Shown here piece by piece: positions 10,376-21,038 of a stretch of 64,000 bases of DNA. The DNA lies in NCBI GenBank assembly GCA_900095095.1, contig FMBT01000345.1, forward strand, positions 186,001-250,000. The letters are read 5' to 3'. The stretch comes from Fragilariopsis cylindrus CCMP1102. Lineage: Eukaryota; Bacillariophyta; Bacillariophyceae; Bacillariales; Bacillariaceae. Made by a program: the position numbers and the translations under genes. Within the stretch, counting starts at the first letter, position 1, and the number at the start of each line of letters is the position of its first letter. Below the pieces are notes generated by a model, which searched no databases, was not told where the DNA came from, and saw only the letters and a program-made list of their open reading frames with translations.

Positions 10376-12316
10376 ATGACGTCGAGAAGACTAATAAAGA
10401 ACCGGTGTTCGCTATTGTCGCCACCTACAACGACAATGATAGGTGATAGTAGAAGACAAACACAAAGACAAAAGTCAAAACGATTACTAAGTTCAACGAC
10501 GACGACATCGACAATAATAACGTCCTCCTGGAAAGAAATTGCATTATCTTATTATAATTCTTACTCCTCTTCGTCTGGTGATGGTACTACTAATAATAGA
10601 GAATCATCTACATCAAATAATAATAAGAATCAAGAGATGGTATCGTCAGCATCGACATCGACATCGACGACATTAGAAACACTTCAACAACAAGATAATA
10701 ATAATAATAATGAGAAGAAAAAGAAAAGGAAACAACTAGCTGTCATGATTGAAACTTCTGTTCGGAAACGTTTAAAAAGACAATTTCCAAACGAATTTGA
10801 TAACAGCAGTTGCAGCGGTTGCAGCAGTAATAAAAATAATCAAAATCATTTTACATCATTTGTATCATTTCAAACTTTATTGACATTAAATGGATTTCAA
10901 AGAATTGTGATACCTACTGGAAATAATGCAAAGTTATATCTAGCCGAAGGTGTTGTTGTTACACCACGAACACTACCAGCACCTACTGCGTCGTCGTCGT
11001 ATTATTCAGAATTTACAAAACGATTCAGTAATAATAATACAATGCTACCAAAAGAAAGATTATATGTACAACAGCAACATCAAAAGGACGATGCAACACA
11101 ACAACATGAATCATTGCAATTACTACCAAATTTTGTACAAGAAGATATCACATTATATCAAATCATTGAAAATTCTGCTGCACAATTTTTAGATCGACGA
11201 TATATATCGATAACAGGTTTTTTTGATCGACGATTTATTCGTCCATTGACAGATGTAAAATTTCGTACAAGAATTGCCATGAAATCAGTACAATCCATCA
11301 AAGATAAATTTCAAAATAGGATATCACCCTCTGAAAAATCATTAATGGAACTGCTTATAGACAAAATTAGTAATAATAATAATAAAAACAATAAAAAACT
11401 TGCAGCAAAGACAACGTTGCCGTCAACATCATCGCTGTCATCGTTATCATCGTTGGATGATACAACAGCGAACTTCAAGACTATTCCTGACGACGATGTT
11501 GTCGTGGATCCTGTTATGCTTGTGTCATCTGCTACACCTCCACTATCATCGTCATCGTTATCGTTATCAAACGAGGAAGAGAATGAAGATAAGGATCCAT
11601 TAGAAACTCTAATGGTGATTTCATCACGTCCAAGTAATGACATAAATAATAATCAGAATAAGGATGAAATTATTTTATCCGCCACAATATATAACTATAT
11701 GACACCATCGACACGAAAATATTACCTATTAAAACATAGTTCAGCATCCACATTAGTATCCTGTTCCATCGTGATATTTGGTGCAATCCCATTATCCTAT
11801 CGATCCTATCTATTTTCAATCCAATATTCAGATCTATTAAGTAGTACAAGTTCAATAATGGCAATGTCTGTAGTGGGTACTATATCCTATGGTATACTAA
11901 GTTCACGATGGAAATCACAAACATCACAATCTTATATTATATCTAATGCATTATGTGAACGGATATATTCACGAAATGAATCCTCTTATTATCTATTACA
12001 ACAAAATGCAATACAATATATCACTAAATCTATAGTAAATCTATATGAAAACAATGGAAATGAAAACAACATTATTTGTTATGATAGCAGCAGCAACAAC
12101 AGCAGCAATAATAACAACAATAACAATCACAATCACAACAAAGATGTACTAGTAAATCCTATAGAATGGGCAATCGATTTTGGTTTATTGATGAAACAAG
12201 AACAGGAACACGAACACGAACACGAACAACAGTATTATTACAAGGCTGTACCATTAGAGGATGCTTTGAAATGTATGAATATGAATATGAATATGAATAT
12301 GAATGCTGATAGTTAA
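10376..12316 (+). CDS. unrecognised low-complexity protein with two C-terminal membrane segments
   Basis: Intact 646-residue frame; I do not recognise the family. The N-terminus (1-55) is Arg/Thr/Ser-rich with almost no acidic residues, compatible with mitochondrial targeting. Residues 120-320 hold the most protein-like sequence, including VRKRLKRQFP, FVSFQTLLTLNGFQRIVIP, and ENSAAQFLDRRYISITGFFD. A Ser/Asp-rich linker follows. Two hydrophobic segments at about 455-473 and 492-512 could form a hairpin in a membrane. The C-terminus is Asn- and Gln-rich and ends in a Met-Asn repeat encoded by an AATATG run. Gene reality is likely; the function is unknown. Confidence 0.6.
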   Translation: MTSRRLIKNRCSLLSPPTTTMIGDSRRQTQRQKSKRLLSSTTTTSTIITSSWKEIALSYYNSYSSSSGDGTTNNRESSTSNNNKNQEMVSSASTSTSTTLETLQQQDNNNNNEKKKKRKQLAVMIETSVRKRLKRQFPNEFDNSSCSGCSSNKNNQNHFTSFVSFQTLLTLNGFQRIVIPTGNNAKLYLAEGVVVTPRTLPAPTASSSYYSEFTKRFSNNNTMLPKERLYVQQQHQKDDATQQHESLQLLPNFVQEDITLYQIIENSAAQFLDRRYISITGFFDRRFIRPLTDVKFRTRIAMKSVQSIKDKFQNRISPSEKSLMELLIDKISNNNNKNNKKLAAKTTLPSTSSLSSLSSLDDTTANFKTIPDDDVVVDPVMLVSSATPPLSSSSLSLSNEEENEDKDPLETLMVISSRPSNDINNNQNKDEIILSATIYNYMTPSTRKYYLLKHSSASTLVSCSIVIFGAIPLSYRSYLFSIQYSDLLSSTSSIMAMSVVGTISYGILSSRWKSQTSQSYIISNALCERIYSRNESSYYLLQQNAIQYITKSIVNLYENNGNENNIICYDSSSNNSSNNNNNNNHNHNKDVLVNPIEWAIDFGLLMKQEQEHEHEHEQQYYYKAVPLEDALKCMNMNMNMNMNADS

Positions 12317-12482
12317 AGCAGTAATGACAACGAAGGACTGTTTTTTTCGATGTTTTGATTTGACACACACGAGAGAGATTATCAATCATACTTTACGGTA
12401 TGATTCGTGCGGGATTGAAAATTACTTTGGGAACGCGCGCATAAACATGTACATAGTAGTAGTCCTACAGTACTGTAGGCTA

Positions 12483-12622
12483 CTTCCTCCGTGCAACGCT
12501 TGTTTCGTACGCGCTATCGTTTGAAAATTAACACGCGTGTAAAAGCAAGCTAAAACCTCAAAATATTAAGATCTACTCACAAAATAGAGGGTTAAAGTCA
12601 CAAGTTTCCCTCATCCTCCCTA
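12483..12622. mobile_element. TA-flanked TIR element, truncated copy
   Basis: Starts CTTCCTCCGTGCAACGC right after a TA at 12481 and matches the complete copy at 60097 over about 140 bases, including the block ATTAAGATCTACTCAC. It keeps a fuller version of the left arm than that copy (TTCGTACGCGCTATCG present). Homology ends at about CATCCTCC near 12620 and no right terminal repeat follows. It lies about 165 bases downstream of the preceding gene. Confidence 0.7.
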
Positions 12623-12943
12623 GTAGCAACCCAGCCAACTACTAGCAGAGTCTAGTCTACACGTGTACGAATGTTACTAGTAGTACTCTTAGTGATACTG
12701 AGTAGCCTCTATATAACTCCTACAAAATAAAACATCTAACGAGTATGATCCTACAATTGCAGTGCTCGTAAAAAATCTTTTTATGGTATAGTCGTTTTTT
12801 TCTAATTTTATACGAATTAATCTCTAGTTTGTCGAGAAGTAAGCGTTATGTAACATAACATAGTAGTTGGTCTATGTATTATGCTATGATTTGGTTTTGC
12901 TATATGATATATGTAATACCGCGTTTCAGCCTATACTCTATCG

Positions 12944-15900
12944 CTAGCAATGGGCAAGAAGCTTCGTTTGAGCTGCTTGTGTTTCAGGATGGACTCCGCC
13001 TAATACCTTTGTAAGACGTTCTACCCCTTCGGAGTATAAATCGTGGATTTCCACTTTATTGGTATCATCGTCTCTCATTTCGAGCAATGTACCCAGTGTA
13101 ACACATGCTCTTCCCGTAGCTACTTCGTCACCAACAGCACCAGAGGTAGTAACGTCAAGTCTAAGACCATCCACCCCACGAAGCACCTTCAACGCCTCTT
13201 GTAGTTTCGTTTCTGCCTCGTCTAATACACCATCGTTTGCATCATTATCACCGAGCGCTGTCAAAACACGGGCGACGTCTACGCGTGCTATAGCTGATTC
13301 TGGATGGTCGTTTCCACAACGAACAATCGTAATAGTCAAAGCTTGACGGTATAGCGATAGTGCTCCTGTTAGATCTTTCTTGTTCAACAACAATTCTCCG
13401 ATTCGCGAACAAGACTCGGCTGTATCGGGATGGTCTTCGGTTAGGAAACTTGTGCGAATCTTTAATGCTTTCCGATGTTCCGCAAGTGCCAAGTCTGTAT
13501 TACCGTTTGCCAGTAACGCGTCCGCGATCGATTGGTATCCCGCAGCAGTACGAGGATGATTCTCGCCAAGTACCGATTCAAATACGACTAGAGCCTTCCG
13601 ATGAATCGTGATGGCCGCCTCAGGATCTCCATCGAGATTGAGAGCATTTCCTACGCACATGTACGTCAAGGCTGTATCCGGATGGTTCGGTCCGAGGATA
13701 CTTTCACGGATCACTTTTGCCTTGCGATACTGTGCCAAGGCCTCAACATACTTGCCGTTGCGGCAATATATTTGTCCTAGATCAAGGTACGATCCTGCTG
13801 TGACAGAAGTGGTAATCCCAACATTAGCCTCTCGAATTTCTTGCGCACGCTTGAGTTCTCTCACTGCTCCTTTGTAATCCCCGCGACGGCTAAGTACTTC
13901 GCCTAAATAACCATGAGAAATGGCACACTCCTCGTCATCCTTCCCCAACATAGATTCGCGTATCCGTAGTGATTTTTTGTGATGCCATTGGGACTGTTTG
14001 TAGTCGCCCCGTTTAAATAATAGCACGCCTATCGATGTATGGGATTCAGCCGCAGTTGGGTGATTCTTTCCCAGTCCTTTCTCTCGAATGGACAGTGCTA
14101 TTTTATTTTCTGCCATAGACTTTCCAAAATCTCCGTAGAGGCACAAGGTCTTCCCGATCAATGCATGCGTCGTGGCTAGATCTTGATGGCCATCACTAAG
14201 TATATCTTCTTGGATGCTTAATGCCTTACGATACTCTATTTCGGACTCTTCGAAATCTCCCTTTTTCTGCAGTACCAACCCGATATCTTGTAACGACTTG
14301 ATGACAAGAAAATGGTTCTTCCCATATTGTTCTTCTCTAATCACCAAAGCACGCTGGTACTGTGTGTAAGCACCCGCATAGTCACCTCTTTTCGTGAGCA
14401 TGTGACCGATCTCAACGTACGAGTCAGCAACTTCTACATGGTCCAAACCTAGGAACGATTCCTGTATAGCTAATGCTTTTAGTAGATTCCATAAAGACTC
14501 ATCGATATCGCCCAGAGCACCCAGTACTAATCCAATACATAAATACGTCGCAGCCATTTCTTCGTGTTCGGACCCGTGTGTATTTGCTTGAAGGTTCAAT
14601 ACACGACGATACAATTCAAGAGAACGATCAAACTCGTCTAGCTTGTTACGACAGAGTCCAGCAAAGAGACGAAGTTGTTCTGGATCTTCGGACCTGAGTA
14701 ATTTCTTCATTAGTGGACCACCGATATTACCGAACTTGTTCATCATGGACAGATCGGCGAGTGTATCATCTTGAGACCTCTCAGGATTGGCAAAACACGA
14801 ACGAAAGAATTCGTAGTGTTTGATTATACCGTATTGTTCATTCAAGACGTAAATATCCTTGTGATGAACTTGAATCTCGCATACATGTGACATTCCATCC
14901 CGATATGGAATGGAAACATGGTAGAGTATATCGCGGTACCCATTGAAGACTGGATTCAAGAATCTATTCTTCGCTTGTACTATATGTCCATTCTCTTTAA
15001 GCCATTTATTTACCTCACTTAGTTGCTTTGTTGTTTTGCATACGATGCCAGCTCGAACGACATCGTACAACCATGATTCCGGTGGACCAGGACGACGACA
15101 ACAATATTCCGCCTTTGCTTTTTCAAAGGCTCGATCACGAGGTTTCAATGGGGGTAGAATAAGATCTCGCTCGTCCAGTCCATTAATTTCACCCATCATT
15201 TGAAGTAGGAACGTTTCAAATTCAATTTTTGCCGATTGTGCAGCCTCGTACAAATCATCAAGACTCCGTACAAGCTGGTCGTTGGAATTATGTTGTTGGT
15301 ATTCTTTTTTATATCGACAGTTCTTTTTCACTATACCACCCGAATGTGCTTTCACTTTTATCTTATGACATTTCTTGGTTGGATCCATAGTATCGGCACG
15401 TTCATCGATTTTTCGTCTCAGCTCAAAGAAATGAATCAGCCGATCCATGAACTGTTCCAATTTAGGATTACGTTTCTCCCAGATTGTTTTTTTGCGAATT
15501 TTTTCCTTTGTTTTATTCGTCCAATCATCTTCGCTACTGAAAATACTTTTCAGACTACGCTGTGTTTGAGTACCCTCTTCATCGTCGTTGCATTCATCGT
15601 CGTCGTCGTCACTCTCGTCCGTCTCACTGTCGTATTTATCCGACTCACCAACACTACTCATTTCACCGTTCGATTCATTTAATTCTAAGAAATGACCATC
15701 TTCAACACCTGTTTCTGGTTCATCGCCATCGTCATATTCATTTTCATTCTCAACCTCGACTTCATCATTTAACATCTCTTCCGTATCGACGTGAAAGTCC
15801 ATATCCTCATTATCGTCGTCATCGTGATGATACTCGTCATGACTATACTGCTCGTTCTCTTCAATTTCGTCCTTGTCGTCGTACTCTGCTTCTTCCATTT

Positions 15901-18900
15901 GCAGTACATACACATCACCCTCCTGTTCAACTGATCCGTTGTTGTTGTTGTTGTTGTTCTTCTTATGTTCAAAATAATCCGTGATGTTCTCTTCGATTCT
16001 TTCAAAATGTTCAAACAATGGTGCAATACTGATAAGTTTTATACGTTCCACAAGTTCTTTTAATTTATCCAATTCATCCTTCAACGGTCCTGTTGTGTCC
16101 CCATCAACATCAACATCAACCATACGAATTAGAGTTAAAAGTTTTTCTTCTGCAGCAATCCCACGATGCATCGCCTGGATATCACCAAATGGTTTTGCAA
16201 ATTTTTGTGCTGATAAACATTCCGTTATGGCTTGTTGCAGTAAAGAATCGTTATCATGATCATTATCATTAACATTACCACCACCACCACTACCCCCATT
16301 GTTGTTGTTAAACGCTCTTTCTCGTGATCTTTGTAGATTATCATGTCGAGGAGTTAATTTTCGTGACAGAGGAGTCACATCATTATTATCATTGACATTA
16401 TTATCACGCTTTGCTTCGTATGATGATGATGACGTCATTGTCGCCGTGGTTGTCGTCGTTAAAGATGATGGTGGTTGTGGTCGACGTTGTCGTCGTGATA
16501 TTTGTTGTACGTCTTTAGCAGCAGCAGCAGCAGCAGTAATATTATTATTATTGTTATCGTCTTTTCTTGTTGATGACATACTCGGACTACGATCAGATCG
16601 TAATGATGTCGTGGGCGTCTAAAAAGAAAAAGGTGTGATGGGAGGCAATTTCAACATACAAATTCAAAAATGCATACAGTGTAAGCGATGATTTTTTTTT
16701 GTGGCGAAGCACCAAACGACACATAAATGCGAGATTTCAACCGTCATCCACGTGGAATGTGTGTACAGTAGAAGTGAGTGAAGGTCACGAACCGAGCACA
16801 GTACAGACAAAATTCTACCTAGCGGCATGAGTTAGTCCCAATCCACAAACTAAAAAATTCTACGTCGGCAGACTTTGTAGCTAGCGGCGACATGAGTTAG
16901 TCCCAATCTACCACAGACGGAACAAATGACAATTTTTTGCTTCTGTAATATTATTCAAAACAATTGCATTATTACTTACTATTGCTGGTCCACGTGATGA
17001 TGAATCAGATAATAACGAATCATCATGTGCTAAACTACTATGAATTTCTGAATCATTTTCATCATCATCATCATCATTGCAATACAAGTTACTACCACTA
17101 CCTGATTCATGTCGTTTCTTTTCTTCATCAAAACAGTCACCTAATATATATATGTTTTCTGCTTTTGTGGCCTCCCTCCATGAGGTACGTTCCGTATTTT
17201 GTGTTGTTCGTACTAAAAATTTACGTCCACGTAATTTTTTTTTCACAACTTTATATACTTTCGGTGAATAATTACTTTCTCCATCATCAATGATGACAGT
17301 ACACAAAATATTAATCAAATCAATCGTTCCTGGATGACCACGATCACTGTAGACGATATCATTTATTTTTGGTATATAAATAATTTCTATACCATCAATA
17401 ACTTCAGAATCTATATCTAAACCAAGGCTCATCATCATTTCTATATCTGGAGCAGTATCACCAATATCTGATAATGTTTCTTCATCGTCATCATTATCAT
17501 CATCACCATCACCATTTTTACTAAATATTTCACCGATTGGTGGAATTTCTTGTGAATCATTTAATCCAATAGAATAATCATCATTCTCGTCAATCTCATC
17601 ATCATCAAATTCTATACTTTCTTCTTTATTATCATCGAATGCAGTAGAGTATCCTTTTTTTTGTTTATGATGTTTGTGTTTATGTCGTTGATTTTCAGTA
17701 CTATGTTCTTTGTTGACGTTGCTGTTGCTGTTGTTGTATCCATTGTTGTTTTTCGTGTGGTTGCTTTTTTTGACATCGACGCTATCAAAGTCCGTTTCTA
17801 TACTTCGTTCCGACACAGTCATTAACATCATACTATCAGTAAAAGTAGAAGTAGCAGTAGCAGTAGCAGTAGCAGAACGTCGTTTATCATTATCATAGTC
17901 ATTTTTTTCCTGTAGTAATGACATTCCCTCACCTTCATCAATAATGTTATAAGAACTTATACTATCCTCATAATCATTGCATTCACTGCTACTACCGCCG
18001 CCATCCATACTATTTTTTCTATTCTTTTTTTTCATCAATGAACTTCTACTACTACCTGTTCCTTTTTTCATTTTTTTCTTTGCCCATCCTAATAATGATC
18101 GTCCTTGTTTCTTTGGATTACTACTGCTAGCGTTAGAATTAATAGTAGAATTAGCAGCGCTGCTTTCACTACTCTCGACGACGACGCCGTTGTGCATTTT
18201 GTTACTACTACCCGCCATACTAATGCCTCTTTTTAGTGATCCGAATAAGGATCGTCGTGATTTTGATGTCGATTTTGAATTATTGTCTTCATCATTATCT
18301 ATATCGACCTCCTTATTACCTTTATCCTTGCTACTAGTGTTATTATTATCAGTAGTTTCTGATGGTGGTGGCGTTTTAACTTTACCTTTTACTAAAGTAC
18401 CAAATAATGACCGTCCTCCTTTTGATTTTGAGTTATTTTTTGATTTATTTTTATCTTCTTCATCTACTTCATCTTCGTTAGGTGGTTGTAGTACTTTCCT
18501 TTCTTCTTCCTCCTCTTCTTCTTTAGCTATAGCTGCTTTAGCTGCAGCTGCTTTTAATGCTTCTGAGTATGGTGTTGTTGTTGTTGATGATGTTGTTAAA
18601 ACTGCAGTAGATGATCTTGACTTTCGTAATTTTAGTTTTGGTGAATCTTCTCCTTGATGACGATCATTACCATTGTTATTACCACTACCACCACTCATCG
18701 TCATTTTACCACTACTTCCATTACCACCTAACGTTCTTGCGGATTTTGCTGCTGCATTTTGCTGTCCTCTACTGGTATAACTCTTACTTTTTCTTGTAGA
18801 TGCTGATAATAATCTTTTTGATGATGCTGATGCTGATTTCGATCTATTCGACTCTGATAGTAATCTTCTAGATGATGCTGATGCTGATTTCGATTTATTC

Positions 18901-20189
18901 GATTTCGATTTCGATTTCGATTTATTCGATTTCGATTTTGTATTATTGGAGATCGGCACTGTTCTTGATGCTGTTGCTATTGCTGTTTTTGAGGTTGCTG
19001 TCATATTCATCATAGACTTAGGCTTTGTTGGCTTTGTATTATTGGAGATTGGCACTGTTCTTGATGCTGTTTTTGAGGTTGCTGTCATATTCATCATTGA
19101 CATAGGCTTCGTTGGTGTTAGTATTTGTGTCGGTGTATGTGTATAAGACTCAAACTCTGCAAACTCAGCAGACTCAGCAAACTCAGCAGTATCATCAACA
19201 TCAGCAGCATCATCATCATAATTCAAAAGAAAAAGTGAAGATTTACTTGGAATAGTATTAGTAGTAACAACAACTTTTTTCTTCTTTTCCTTTGGTTCCG
19301 GTGTTTTTACATAATGAAATGCTGGTAATGAAATTGTTCGTTCCATTCCCATTCCTGCACCATACATACCACCACTATCACTCATGATTTCTTTTTGTGA
19401 TTGATGTTGTTTATTTATATTTGATTTCTTTTTTCGTCGTTTACTACTAGATTTATCAGGAGATTTTTTACTATTACTAGCACGTATAGTAGGTAAGGAT
19501 GAATTATTCTTTAGATCAAGCCATACATCATTGACTTCGCCACCAACAACATCACTTTCAGCAATAGCTACTAGGCCTACAGCTACACCATCACCATCAC
19601 CGATACTGACTCGTCTAGATGCGTTTACTGCAGCTTCCGATGAAACAACAAATTGTGCTGCGGGTGTTTTTTGGGAAATACCTTCTGTACCAAAGGTAGT
19701 ATTTGATGAAATTGATGGCGGATCTAGACCACTGGATAATAATGGTGGTGGTGGTTTTGGAACGTATTTTAATACTTTATTTTTCTTATTCCGCTTTCTG
19801 CTTGTAGTAGTTGGAGATTTACTACTACTACTTACACGTAGTTGCTTAGTGCTTTTTGATCTGCTTGTAGTTGGAGATTTACTACTACTACTACTAACAA
19901 GTAGTTGCTTGCTGCTTTTTGATGATGCTTTAACTTTCTTTCCTCCATTCATCATCCCCTGTACATCACTACTTGATTTTGATTTTGGACGACAACTTCG
20001 TCTATTACCACTGCTAGTACTATTTTTCTTGATACTATCTTTATTGTTGTCCTTCTCCTTGTCACTAGTAGTACTTGGATCGTATGATCTCCTCCTTATT
20101 CGTGGTTTATTTCTGCTGTCCTCCTCCGCCTCCGCCTCTTCCTCTTCCTTATGATCTCCGATAACATCATCTTCTACTACAGTAATCAT
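12944..20189 (-). CDS. giant two-exon DUF6824-like / RelA-SpoT-like / TPR protein
   Basis: I join exon 1 (20189-16980) and exon 2 (16618-12944) across a 361-base intron with GTAAGT donor, pyrimidine-rich TTTTTCTTTTTAG acceptor and matching phase 0; the product would be about 2,294 residues. Exon 1 encodes Ser/Lys-rich disorder with internal duplications and three RSLFG-type motifs. Near its end INDIVYSDRGHPG and GRKFLVRTTQN resemble a degenerate DUF6824 domain. Exon 2 has an Asp/Glu-rich region, then a RelA/SpoT-like domain (about 14800-15230: VVRAGIVC, NGYRDI, CEIQVHH), then about a dozen 42-residue kinesin-light-chain-type TPRs (DYxxAxxxYRKAL, LGxxHPDTAxSY). TPRs imply protein binding. If splicing is wrong, these are two genes, 16908-20189 and 12944-16579, the latter starting at its internal ATG. 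Confidence 0.7.
16619..16979 (-). other. predicted phase-0 intron
   Basis: Read on the minus strand, the intron opens GTAAGT and closes with a long pyrimidine tract and AG. The exon before it would otherwise run only about 24 further codons to a stop, and the frame after it is open for 13 codons upstream of the next ATG. It contains two direct copies of a block with GGGACTAACTCATG, each including the branch-point-like ACTAAC. Splicing joins the two long reading frames without disturbing either. Confidence 0.65.
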
Positions 20190-21038
20190 AGCCTAATATA
20201 ATATATCAGTATATGACTCCTTACTTTCTTTTCCGTTTTCCTTCCCCGTCGTTGCCGTTGTTGCCTGTCTATCTGTCTCTCTTCCTATATTTATTATTGT
20301 TCGCTACCGTAGTATGTGATGACAATGGGAATGATGCTGTTGAGTTGGGAATGTGGTTTGTTGATGTTGATGTTGGATACTGTCTGGGCCTGTATTGATT
20401 GCGTTTGTTTTACACTGAAATGTATCTGCCTCTTCATCGTGTGTACTCCCGTTACTGTAACACTAATAAATGTCACACTGATTTCCTGTAGTCACGATCA
20501 AAATTATTTTTGGCGCGCGCGTCCAGCTTTTAATTAATAATAATGGGGCATATATTTCTTTTTGGCGGAGAATATTATGAGGCATATGTAGGTAAAAGAG
20601 CTTATGATAATGATTAAGAATGTAACGCGTATGTAAATTCAACAAAATTAACTACCGATGAGAAATAATTTTTGATACAGTATGCATCGACTCTTGCCCC
20701 TCTCAACAAATATGAATAGAACGATAAGTTCATCCTGTACAAGAACACTACTTGTTGGCTACAAAAAATCACAACGTATTTTACTATTAAGAACTGATCT
20801 TTATTATTTATTTATTGATATTATGCATTTACTGTATGTTATTTCTTTGTTTAATATCCCTTTTTTCTGTTTCTTTCCTGATATTTTCTTTTCTTTTTTC
20901 CACAATATATGTAAATGTCGGTGCGGTGCGGTACCCATTTTATTTACATTGCTTTTGTTTTTCCTTAGATTAAATTTCAAACGTACTGCTCTGCACTGTA
21001 CGTTTCGATTATATATACCGTTTACACTATTTTTTTTA
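20190..21038. other. intergenic between two minus-strand genes
   Basis: Contains the 5' flank of the giant gene (a possible TATTAG acceptor sits just before its ATG, so a further 5' exon cannot be excluded) and the 3' flank of the ubiquilin gene. Small frames on either strand here have no recognisable features. Confidence 0.5.

Noticed and set aside
15562-15984. Arg/His-rich plus-strand frame
   Set aside because: Antisense of the Asp/Glu-rich region of the giant gene.
17977-18657. Leu/Ser-rich plus-strand frame of 226 codons
   Set aside because: Antisense of the Ser/Asn/Asp-rich exon of the giant gene; hydrophobic appearance comes from the complement of those codons.
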